Source: JAGOEY01 sp017997515 | GTDB lineage: Bacteria; Pseudomonadota; Gammaproteobacteria; Burkholderiales; Burkholderiaceae_C | Assembly (NCBI GenBank): GCA_026314275.1 | Contig: CP111109.1 | Coordinates: 3,038,001-3,102,000, forward strand | Reading direction: 5' to 3' | DNA: 64,000 bases | Part shown: positions 26,435-33,712 of the stretch, one piece after another | Numbering within the stretch: the stretch's first letter is position 1 | Layout of the letters: each line of letters begins with the position of its first letter | Position numbers and translations under genes: made by a program | The notes under the pieces: model-generated | Database searches by the model: none | The model's input: only the letters and a program-made list of their open reading frames with translations | Told to the model about the DNA's origin: nothing

Positions 26435-27274
26435 ATGCCTATGTCTTCGCCATTTCTCCCGCGCAGCTCCGTGTTCGCTTTTATGTTTGCTGTCAGCGTG
26501 GCCTTGCCCGCGACCGTGCGCGCAGTAGACGAGGTGCCTTTCATCACCACGCCCGACCATGTAACGCTGGAGATGCTGCGTATCGCCCAGGTGGGACCGC
26601 AAGACCATGTGATTGATCTTGGGTCGGGCGACGGGCGCATTGTTATCACGGCGGCGCGCCAGTTCGGTGCCAGCGGGCTGGGGGTGGAGATCGTGCCCGA
26701 CCTGGTGGCCCGAAGCCGCGACAACGCACGCAGCGCCGGGGTGGCCGACCGTGCGCAGTTCCGCATTCAGGACATCTTCGATACCGACCTGTCGTCCGCC
26801 AGCGTGGTCACCATGTACCTGCTGCCCGAGGTCAACCTGCAGCTGCGCCCGCGCCTGCTGGGGCTGGCCCCGGGCACCCGCATCGTCTCGCACGACTGGG
26901 ACATGGGTGACTGGAAACCCGACCACACGGTGCGGGTGGATGTGCCCGACAAGAAGCTGGGGCTGGAGAAGTTCAGCCGTATCCATCTGTGGCAGGTGCC
27001 CGCGCCGGTGGACGGCCTGTGGTGCGCGGGGCCGCTGCGGCTGCAGATGGCGCAGCAGTTCCAGCAGTACCAGGCGCGTGTCGATGGCCCACCCGCATCG
27101 GCGCAGGCCTGGCAAGGCACGATCAAAGGAGCGGAGCTGCCGCCGCCCGTGGGTGGGCCGCTGCGCCCGGCATTGGTGTGGCGCGACGGCGGGCTGGACG
27201 TGAAGGCCGGCAGCACCGGTGTGGCCGCCGGTACCCGTTTCACCCGCGCGGTCGGCGGGCAGTGCCCGGCCTGA
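26435..27274 (+). CDS. Class I SAM methyltransferase-fold protein with signal peptide
   Basis: A 279-residue protein. Motif I is VIDLGSGDGRIVITAA (about 62-77), followed by a motif II-like IQDIFDTDL, so a Rossmann methyltransferase fold is clear. The first 30 residues (SVFAFMFAVSVALPATVRAV) look like a cleavable signal, which is unusual because SAM is cytosolic. The C-terminal 130 residues are less typical. Either the segment is a membrane anchor or the protein works on something other than SAM. It is transcribed away from ribH. Confidence 0.72.
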   Translation: MPMSSPFLPRSSVFAFMFAVSVALPATVRAVDEVPFITTPDHVTLEMLRIAQVGPQDHVIDLGSGDGRIVITAARQFGASGLGVEIVPDLVARSRDNARSAGVADRAQFRIQDIFDTDLSSASVVTMYLLPEVNLQLRPRLLGLAPGTRIVSHDWDMGDWKPDHTVRVDVPDKKLGLEKFSRIHLWQVPAPVDGLWCAGPLRLQMAQQFQQYQARVDGPPASAQAWQGTIKGAELPPPVGGPLRPALVWRDGGLDVKAGSTGVAAGTRFTRAVGGQCPA

Positions 27275-27298
27275 ATAGGCCAGGCCATCGCAGGTGGC

Positions 27299-27445
27299 TC
27301 ACACCACGCTGCGGTGCCGCTCGATGCAGGTTTGCAGGGTTTCTTCACCACTGCGCTGCCACCAGTCCAGCTGCGAGAAAATTTCAACCTTGCTGAAGCG
27401 TCCCAAGCCTGCGGCATCCAAAGTGTCGGTGCAGGGACGTTTCAC
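27299..27445 (-). CDS. Possible small protein, 48 residues
   Basis: GTG at 27443-27445 to TGA at 27299-27301. The composition is protein-like and amphipathic (GLGRFSKVEIFSQLDWWQRS, then ETLQTCIERH). It lies downstream of the bacterioferritin terminator, with no family match known to me and no obvious promoter. It may be the decayed end of a longer gene. Confidence 0.3.
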   Translation of the reverse strand: MKRPCTDTLDAAGLGRFSKVEIFSQLDWWQRSGEETLQTCIERHRSVV

Positions 27446-27510
27446 TGCTTCACGCGCAGAAAATTGTTCAGTGCCCGGTGTTTCAGGCTGTTGTTGTCAA
27501 ATTCCAGACG

Positions 27511-27538
27511 AAAAAAAGCGGGGTCTGCGCCCCGCTTG
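27511..27538 (-). terminator. Rho-independent terminator of bfr
   Basis: On the minus strand: AAGCGGGGCGCAGACCCCGCTT followed by a T run, 25 bases after the bacterioferritin stop. Confidence 0.92.
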
Positions 27539-27562
27539 GCCATCGTGGTGCGACTGCCTTGT

Positions 27563-28039
27563 TTATTCGCTCTCACCCATCTGCGATTGCAGGTAGTTGG
27601 GCAAGCCCACCTTTTCCACCAGGTCGATCTGGGTTTCGAGGAAGTCGATGTGTTCTTCCGTGTCGTCCAGGATTTTTTGCAGGATGTCGCGCGAGACGTA
27701 GTCACCCACCTTTTCGCAGTGGGCCATACCCGCCTTGATGGTGGCTTGTGCGCCGTATTCCATCTTCAGGTCGCATTCCAGAATCTCGGGCACCGTTTCA
27801 CCCACCAGCAGCTTGGCCAGATCCTGCAGATTTGGCAGGCCGTCCAGCATGAAGATACGGTCCATCAGCACGTCGGCATGTTTCATCTCGCCAATGGATT
27901 CGGCGTATTCCTTCTTGGCCAGTTTGTCGAAACCCCAGTGCTTGAGCATGCGGTAGTGCAAGAAGTACTGGTTGATGGCAGTCAGCTCATTCTTGAGCTG
28001 GGCCTGCAAATGCGAAATAACCTGAGCGTCGCCCTTCAT
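27563..28039 (-). CDS. bfr: Bacterioferritin
   Basis: A 158-residue four-helix iron-storage protein that assembles into a 24-mer shell, oxidising Fe(II) and storing Fe(III). Di-iron ligands are visible (NELTAINQYFLH with Glu18, KHADVLMDRI, and EEHIDFLETQ), and a Met near position 50 (GEMKHADVLM region) fits the heme ligand. ATG at 28039 has the ribosome site AAGGAG. The ferredoxin Bfd that releases its iron is encoded at 46.6 kb. Confidence 0.95.
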   Translation of the reverse strand: MKGDAQVISHLQAQLKNELTAINQYFLHYRMLKHWGFDKLAKKEYAESIGEMKHADVLMDRIFMLDGLPNLQDLAKLLVGETVPEILECDLKMEYGAQATIKAGMAHCEKVGDYVSRDILQKILDDTEEHIDFLETQIDLVEKVGLPNYLQSQMGESE

Positions 28040-28211
28040 GGTGGACTCCTTGTTGTTGTACGTGTTGAGGGTGTGTAGAGGGGGATTGTGGAACTGCTGG
28101 CACATGCTGACAAGGCATACCCGCACTGTTGCGGTGTGGCTGCGTGTGAGGTTGATAGGCGTTCGTATTCGGGGTGGAATTTGGGTTCTGACTTTGTTGA
28201 ATAGCTATTTA

Positions 28212-28235
28212 CAATTGAATCAATTCATTCAATTG
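28212..28235. promoter_or_regulatory. 24-bp inverted repeat upstream of ahpC
   Basis: CAATTGAAT and ATTCAATTG, perfect 9-bp arms with a 6-base spacer, in an AT-rich stretch 66 bases before the ahpC start. It is a likely operator. An overlapping OxyR-type ATAG/CTAT spacing is not clean. Confidence 0.55.
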
Positions 28236-28301
28236 ATTGGATTGATGCTCAAGTCTCCTCTAGACTTGCGTCTGTTCTCTCCAACCACCAAGGAAATCAC
28301 C

Positions 28302-28865
28302 ATGTCCCTGATCAATACCGCAGTCCAACCCTTCAAAACCGAAGCTTTCCACAATGGCAAGTTCATCGCCGTCTCCGACGAAAGCCTGAAGGGCAAGTGG
28401 TCTGTGCTGATTTTTATGCCAGCCGCTTTCACCTTCAACTGCCCAACCGAAGTGGAAGACGCTGCTGACAACTACGCCGAATTCCAGAAGGCTGGTGCCG
28501 AGGTCTACATCGTGACCACCGACACCCACTTCTCGCACAAGGTGTGGCACGAAACCTCGCCCGCCGTAGGCAAGGCCAAGTTCCCGCTGGTGGGTGATCC
28601 AACCCACAAGCTGACGCGTGCTTTTGACGTGCATATCGAAGAAGAAGGCCTGGCTCTGCGCGGCACCTTCATCATCAACCCGGACGGCATCATCAAGACC
28701 GCTGAAGTGCACAGCAACGAAATCGCCCGTGACGTGAAGGAAACCCTGCGCAAGCTGAAGGCTGCCCAGTACACCGCCGCTCACCCAGGTGAAGTGTGCC
28801 CTGCCAAGTGGAACGAAGGTTCCAAAACCATCGCTCCATCCTTGGACCTGGTTGGCAAGATCTAA
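28302..28865 (+). CDS. ahpC: Alkyl hydroperoxide reductase subunit C (2-Cys peroxiredoxin)
   Basis: A 187-residue peroxiredoxin that reduces hydrogen peroxide and organic peroxides. The peroxidatic cysteine is C47 in FTFNCPTE (most AhpCs have FTFVCPTE) and the resolving cysteine is C166 in GEVCPAKW. It is regenerated by AhpF, encoded 244 bases downstream after a terminator. ATG at 28302 was chosen over the upstream open frame because it begins the conserved MSLINT. Confidence 0.96.
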   Translation: MSLINTAVQPFKTEAFHNGKFIAVSDESLKGKWSVLIFMPAAFTFNCPTEVEDAADNYAEFQKAGAEVYIVTTDTHFSHKVWHETSPAVGKAKFPLVGDPTHKLTRAFDVHIEEEGLALRGTFIINPDGIIKTAEVHSNEIARDVKETLRKLKAAQYTAAHPGEVCPAKWNEGSKTIAPSLDLVGKI

Positions 28866-28867
28866 CT

Positions 28868-28975
28868 GCTTACCCCCAGGCTTCGCGGACTTCGTTCCGC
28901 TCTCGCCAACCCCCTTGCAGGGGGCGACACCAGCGGCCTGGCAAAGCCAGTTCCGCGGTGTCTGCTGGAAGGAGA
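28868..28975 (+). repeat. REP-like intergenic repeat
   Basis: GC-rich segment with the palindrome ACCCCCTTGCAGGGGG and blocks such as GGCAAAGCCAGTTCCGCGGT, a form I recall as a frequent post-gene repeat in Comamonadaceae. It lies between ahpC and its terminator. Only this copy is in the window. Confidence 0.5.
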
Positions 28976-29046
28976 GGTTCGCGTTTCATGCCAAGGGAGC
29001 AGGGGCTTTGAACCCTCAGCCCCACTTCAGTTGAACTGACCAAGAC

Positions 29047-29076
29047 GCCCGGGTGCCTGGCGCCCGGGCTTTTTTA
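29047..29076 (+). terminator. Terminator between ahpC and ahpF
   Basis: GCCCGGG / CCCGGGC arms (29047-29053, 29063-29069) followed by TTTTTT. It is 180 bases past ahpC, so it may only attenuate read-through into ahpF. Confidence 0.88.
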
Positions 29077-29109
29077 CGCCCAAATAACAAGATTTTCAGG
29101 AGTTTTCCC

Positions 29110-30678
29110 ATGCTCGACGACACCCTCAAGACCCAATTGAAAGCCTATCTGGAGCGCCTGCAGCGCCCGGTGGAACTGGTGGCGACGCTGGACAACAGCG
29201 CCACGTCCCAAGAGCTGCGCGAACTGCTGGAAGACATCCGCGCCCAGTCGGACAAGATCACCGTGGTCGAGAAAAACGACGCTGCGGTGCGTGCACCCTC
29301 GTTCCTCATCACCAATCCCGGCACGGACAGCGGTGTGCGTTTCGCCGGTGTGCCGCTGGGCCATGAATTCACCTCGCTGGTGCTGGCACTGCTGCAGGTG
29401 GGCGGCCATCCGTCCAAAGAGGCCGCCGACTTGCTGGAGCAGGTCAAGGGCCTGGACGGTGACTTCCACTTCGAGACCTACTACTCGCTCACCTGCCACA
29501 ACTGCCCGGACGTGGTGCAGGCGCTGAACCTGATGGCGGTGCTGAACCCGCGTATCACCCACACGGCGATTGACGGTGGTGTGTTCCAGCAGGAAATCAC
29601 CGACCGCGAAATCATGGGTGTGCCCACCATCTTCCTGAACGGTGAACGGTTTGGCCAAGGTCGTATGGAGCTGGCCGAGGTGGTCGCCAAGATCGACAAG
29701 GGCGCTGGTGTGCGTGACGCAGCCAAGCTCAACGCCAAGGACGCGTTCGACGTACTCATCGTGGGTGGTGGCCCTGCGGGCGCGGCTGCGGCCGTGTATG
29801 CCGCACGCAAAGGCATCCGCACCGGTGTGGCGGCTGAGCGTTTTGGTGGCCAGGTGCTGGACACGGTGGACATTGAGAACTTCATCTCGGTCAGCAAGAC
29901 CGACGGCCCCAGCTTCGCCTCCGCACTGGAGCGCCATGTGCGCGACTACGAGGTGGACATCATGAACCTGCAGCGTGCCACGGCACTCAAGCCTGCGGCC
30001 ACTGAGGGTGGGCTGGTCGAGATCATGCTGGACAACGGCGCCACGCTGCGCAGCAAGACCGTGATCCTCTCCACCGGTGCGCGCTGGCGCAACATGAACG
30101 TGCCGGGTGAAGACCAGTACCGCACCAAGGGCGTGACCTACTGCCCGCACTGCGATGGCCCGCTGTTCAAGGGCAAACGTGTGGCGGTGATCGGTGGCGG
30201 TAACTCGGGCATCGAAGCTGCCATCGACCTGGCGGGTGTGGTGGCGCATGTCACCGTGCTGGAATTTGCCGGCGAACTGAAGGCCGACGCGGTGCTGCAG
30301 CGCAAGCTCAAGACCCTGCCCAATGTGGATGTGATCCTGAACGCCCAAACCACCGAGGTGAATGGCGACGGCAGCCGCGTCACAGGTTTGACCTACAAGG
30401 ATCGCACCACCGACGAGACAAAGCAGGTGGCACTCGAAGGCATCTTTGTGCAGATCGGCCTGTTGCCCAACACCGACTGGCTCAAAGGCACGGTCGAGCT
30501 GTCGAAGTTTGGCGAAATCGTGGTGGATGCACACGGGCGCACCAATGTGCCAGGTGTGTTTGCGGCAGGGGACGTGACCACCGTGCCTTTCAAGCAAATC
30601 ATCATTGCGGCAGGTGATGGTGCCAAGGCAGCGCTGTCGGCTTTTGACTACCTGATCCGCAGCTCTGTTGCAGCTTGA
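29110..30678 (+). CDS. ahpF: Alkyl hydroperoxide reductase subunit F
   Basis: A 522-residue NADH-dependent flavoprotein that reduces AhpC. The N-terminal tandem thioredoxin-like domain carries CHNC (C129, C132). The thioredoxin-reductase part has the FAD site GGGPAGAAAAVYAARKG, the redox pair CPHC near residue 345, the NADH site GGGNSGIEAAID and the closing FAD motif GVFAAGDVTTVPFKQ. ATG at 29110 follows AGGAG. Full length. Confidence 0.97.
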   Translation: MLDDTLKTQLKAYLERLQRPVELVATLDNSATSQELRELLEDIRAQSDKITVVEKNDAAVRAPSFLITNPGTDSGVRFAGVPLGHEFTSLVLALLQVGGHPSKEAADLLEQVKGLDGDFHFETYYSLTCHNCPDVVQALNLMAVLNPRITHTAIDGGVFQQEITDREIMGVPTIFLNGERFGQGRMELAEVVAKIDKGAGVRDAAKLNAKDAFDVLIVGGGPAGAAAAVYAARKGIRTGVAAERFGGQVLDTVDIENFISVSKTDGPSFASALERHVRDYEVDIMNLQRATALKPAATEGGLVEIMLDNGATLRSKTVILSTGARWRNMNVPGEDQYRTKGVTYCPHCDGPLFKGKRVAVIGGGNSGIEAAIDLAGVVAHVTVLEFAGELKADAVLQRKLKTLPNVDVILNAQTTEVNGDGSRVTGLTYKDRTTDETKQVALEGIFVQIGLLPNTDWLKGTVELSKFGEIVVDAHGRTNVPGVFAAGDVTTVPFKQIIIAAGDGAKAALSAFDYLIRSSVAA

Positions 30679-30683
30679 TTTGA

Positions 30684-30745
30684 AGTAAATTTCAAATAAA
30701 AATAGGGCCTAGCGCACAACTGGCCTACGGAGTTAGCTATTAAAA
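30684..30745 (-). repeat. Dispersed intergenic repeat, copy B
   Basis: Minus-strand sequence AATAGCTAACTCCGTAGGCC then GTGCGCTAGGCCCTATTTTT, matching the family seen at 3.05, 44.1, 53.0 and 58.7 kb. Confidence 0.5.
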
Positions 30746-30772
30746 ACAAAGCGGCCTGGCAGGCCGCTTTGT
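30746..30772 (+). terminator. Hairpin after ahpF, probable terminator
   Basis: 12-bp perfect stem ACAAAGCGGCCT / AGGCCGCTTTGT with a GGC loop. The following bases are T-rich but not a full T run. Confidence 0.6.
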
Positions 30773-30792
30773 GCTTTGTAGTGCATGCTTAA

Positions 30793-30809
30793 ATGCGAAT
30801 TATTCGCAT
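30793..30809 (+). promoter_or_regulatory. Fur box upstream of the heme receptor
   Basis: Perfect palindrome ATGCGAATTATTCGCAT, the usual betaproteobacterial Fur-box form, 83 bases before the receptor start. Confidence 0.85.
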
Positions 30810-30891
30810 ACAATTGCACTTTTGCCAGCCATCATTCCTTGCAAGGGTGGAGCCAGCGACATCGTTTTAACCATGTTCACAAGGCTTCACA

Positions 30892-33123
30892 GTGGCTTCT
30901 CCGTCCGTCTCTTCCTGTTTTCGTATGCGCCAGCTCCCCTGGCTGTTGGTGCTGGCCTGGGCTGGCACCAGTGCGGCACAAACGCAGCTGGTGGCAGCGG
31001 CCAACCTGAAGGAAGTGATCGTCAGCGGCACCCGCAGCAAGCAGGTCAGTGACGACCTGGCTGCGTCCATCGACATCATCAGCTCCGAAGACCTGGAAAA
31101 AGGGCAGGTGCGTGACATCCGTGACCTGGCCCGTGACCTGCCCAACGTGTCCGTCAAACGTGCCCCGGCGCGTATGACGCTGGCGGGTGCCAACACGGGG
31201 TCTGACGGCAACTCGGGCTTCAACATCCGCGGCCGTGACGGCAACCAGGTACTCACGTTGGTTGACGGCATCCGGGTGCCGCGCAGCTACGTGTTTGCGG
31301 CCAATGCGTTCGGGCGCGACTATTTCGACATCGGGCTGGTGGAGCGGGTCGAAATCATCCGGGGTCCGGCGTCCGCGCTGTACGGCTCCGACGGCATGGC
31401 CGGCCTGGTGAACTTCATCACCCACGACCCGGAAAATTTCCTCAAGGGCGGCAAGACCATCGGTGGCCGTGCGGCGGTGGGCTACACCGGCGACGACAAG
31501 GGCTGGAACACCGGCGGCACGGTGGCGGGCCGGGGCAACGAGGTGATGAGCTGGCTGGTGTCCGCCAATGTGAGCCGCGCCAAGGCGCTGGACAACATGG
31601 GCACCAACAACAGCGAAAACGTCAACCGCACCACACCGAACCCCCAGCGCGACCGCAACGGCGCGCTACTGGGCAAGATGGTGCTGCGCCCCGATGCCAC
31701 TCAGAAACACGAGCTGACGCTGGAGCATGTGCAAAAACGTTCCGAGGTTAATGGCCTGTCCGCCCTCGCGGTGCCGCCTTACACAGCCACCTCCACGCGG
31801 GAATTTAATTCCTTCCAGGACATGAACCGCAACCGCGCCAGCCTGAACTCGCAGTTCCGCCTGGATGCCACACTGGCCGACACGCTGCAGACCGCGCTGA
31901 GTTACCAGGCCGCCGATTCGCGCGACTACCGTTTCGAGCGGCGCAACGCCGCGTCGGACCGGGTGCGCGACACCACCTATGACGAAAAAACCTGGCAGCT
32001 CAATGTGCAGGCGGGCAAGACCCTGCGCACCGAGGGATCGTCCTGGGTGCAGAAGTTCACCTACGGTTTTGACACCACCCACACCGATGTGGAAACACTG
32101 CAAACCGGCCTGACCCCTGCCGCAGGTGAAACCTTCCCGTTGAAGCGGTTCCCCGACACCAAGGAGTCGAGCACCGCCTTCTACATCCAGGACGAAATCG
32201 CCAACGACCACTGGATCATCACGCCGGGTGTGCGTTACGACCGCTACAAACTCGATGCCGACGCCACGGGGTATGCCTCCAGCATTCCACCCGCTTCGCT
32301 GAACGATGCGGCGGTGTCGCCCAAGCTGGGGGTGTTGTTCCGTGCCACCCCGGAATGGAGTCTGTTTGGCAACTACGCCAGCGGCTTCAAGGCCCCCAAC
32401 GCCAGCCAGGTGAATGCCTACCGCGAGAGTGGCAGTTTCCCCTTCTACAAGACCATTCCCAACCCCGACCTGCGCCCCGAGAAGAGCCGCAACTTCGAAG
32501 TGGGTGTGCGCGGTCGCACGGGCGGACTGTCGCTGGACGCGGCAGTGTTCACCGGCCGCTACAAAGACCTGATTGAGGAAAACGTGGTGGTGGTCAACGG
32601 CAACATGACCAGCCCCGCCAATGCCCTCGTGTACCAGACCCGCAACGTGAGTGATGCGCGTATCAGCGGCTTCGAAGTCAAGGGCGACATGGACTGGGGC
32701 CGCTTCGGTGAAGGCCAACTCAGCACGCCGTTTGCCTACGGCCAGGCCAAGGGCCGCAACCGCACCACCAACAAAGGTCTGAACTCGGTCGATCCGGCCA
32801 AGTTCAACGCCGGTGTGCGTTACAGCACGGTGGGCTGGGAAGTGCGTATGGACGTGACCCACCACGCCGCCAAAAAGGCCGATGACGTGGATGCCGCCAC
32901 CGCCACCGCGCAGTTTGTGACCCCGTCGGCCACCACGCTGGACTTGAGCGGCCAATGGCGCATTCGCAAGGACCTGCGCCTGAACGTTGGCATCTTCAAC
33001 CTGACCGACAAAAAGTACTGGAACTGGGCTGATGTGCGGGGTGTTGCATCCAACTCCAATGTGCTGGACGCCTACACCCAACCGGGCCGCAACGTGCGTG
33101 TGTCCCTGGTGGCAGATTTTTAA
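30892..33123 (+). CDS. TonB-dependent heme/hemoglobin receptor
   Basis: A 743-residue outer-membrane receptor of the hemoglobin/transferrin/lactoferrin class. It has a signal peptide (LPWLLVLAWAGTSAAQ), a TonB box (LKEVIVSGTRS), a plug domain (GFNIRGRDGNQVLTLVDGIR; VERVEIIRGPASALYGSDGM) and a beta barrel ending in aromatic F (VRVSLVADF). It would take heme into the periplasm for HmuTUV. GTG at 30892 gives an AAGG ribosome site; an ATG at 30925 is the alternative. A Fur box lies upstream. Confidence 0.92.
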   Translation: MASPSVSSCFRMRQLPWLLVLAWAGTSAAQTQLVAAANLKEVIVSGTRSKQVSDDLAASIDIISSEDLEKGQVRDIRDLARDLPNVSVKRAPARMTLAGANTGSDGNSGFNIRGRDGNQVLTLVDGIRVPRSYVFAANAFGRDYFDIGLVERVEIIRGPASALYGSDGMAGLVNFITHDPENFLKGGKTIGGRAAVGYTGDDKGWNTGGTVAGRGNEVMSWLVSANVSRAKALDNMGTNNSENVNRTTPNPQRDRNGALLGKMVLRPDATQKHELTLEHVQKRSEVNGLSALAVPPYTATSTREFNSFQDMNRNRASLNSQFRLDATLADTLQTALSYQAADSRDYRFERRNAASDRVRDTTYDEKTWQLNVQAGKTLRTEGSSWVQKFTYGFDTTHTDVETLQTGLTPAAGETFPLKRFPDTKESSTAFYIQDEIANDHWIITPGVRYDRYKLDADATGYASSIPPASLNDAAVSPKLGVLFRATPEWSLFGNYASGFKAPNASQVNAYRESGSFPFYKTIPNPDLRPEKSRNFEVGVRGRTGGLSLDAAVFTGRYKDLIEENVVVVNGNMTSPANALVYQTRNVSDARISGFEVKGDMDWGRFGEGQLSTPFAYGQAKGRNRTTNKGLNSVDPAKFNAGVRYSTVGWEVRMDVTHHAAKKADDVDAATATAQFVTPSATTLDLSGQWRIRKDLRLNVGIFNLTDKKYWNWADVRGVASNSNVLDAYTQPGRNVRVSLVADF

Positions 33124-33161
33124 CGGATTGTTCTTGGAACGTGTTGACGGAAGGAAAACCC

Positions 33162-33488
33162 ATGGGCCACCCCAACCCTGCAGATCCCTTGGTGAGCGCC
33201 GAGGAGTACAGCATGCCCTGCGCCGAAGCGCTGCTGGCCAGCACGCTCGCGCTGATGACCGGTTATGTCCAGGCCTGCTGCGACGACCACCGCGACGTGA
33301 TGGGGCGCAAGATTGTGGCGAACCTGCAATTTCTGTCGGAGTCGCCGTTGCTGACGGCCCACTTCCGTACCTTGGTGGGTAATTTGCGGGGCCGTTGGAT
33401 GCAGCAGGTGGGCATGGAGGACACGGAGCCCCAGGTGCCTGTGGCGCAGCGGGTGCTGTGGCACAAAGCGCCGGATGTGGTGCAGTAA
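33162..33488 (+). CDS. Small conserved protein between TonB receptors, function unknown
   Basis: A 108-residue soluble, mostly helical protein (ALLASTLALMTGYVQACCDD, then RKIVANLQFLSESPLLTAHF). No signal peptide or metal motif beyond a CC pair. It begins 38 bases after the heme receptor with the ribosome site GGAAGG, so it is co-transcribed. I do not recognise its family; its place in a heme locus suggests an iron-linked role. Confidence 0.7.
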   Translation: MGHPNPADPLVSAEEYSMPCAEALLASTLALMTGYVQACCDDHRDVMGRKIVANLQFLSESPLLTAHFRTLVGNLRGRWMQQVGMEDTEPQVPVAQRVLWHKAPDVVQ

Positions 33489-33645
33489 GCAACCGCATAG
33501 AGGCTGGAAGGGCGGGCCGACGGCACGCTCCAGGTGGTGGCGCCGCCGTATGTGCCAGTGACATCTGCAACAGATGGTTGTGCGGCACAAATAACACAAA
33601 GCCCCTTTTTCTCGAAGGGAAAATCCCTAAAAATGCGAATGCTAT

Positions 33646-33676
33646 AGCAAATCATTCTCATTTGCATTGTTATCAT
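33646..33676 (+). promoter_or_regulatory. Fur box upstream of the second TonB receptor
   Basis: GCAAATCATTCTCATTTGC and the following TTGTTATCA form overlapping hexamer repeats of the Fur type, 37 bases before the start codon. Confidence 0.75.
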
Positions 33677-33712
33677 CCGGCCCCATAACCACGGCCTGCT
33701 CCTATTACCGCG

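Noticed and set aside
27442..27705. An 87-codon minus-strand frame over the end of bfr
   Set aside because: Most of it is bfr in another frame, and it crosses the bfr terminator.
31666..33597. A 643-codon minus-strand frame opposite the heme receptor
   Set aside because: Gly/His/Val-rich shadow with no domain; the receptor on the plus strand is complete.
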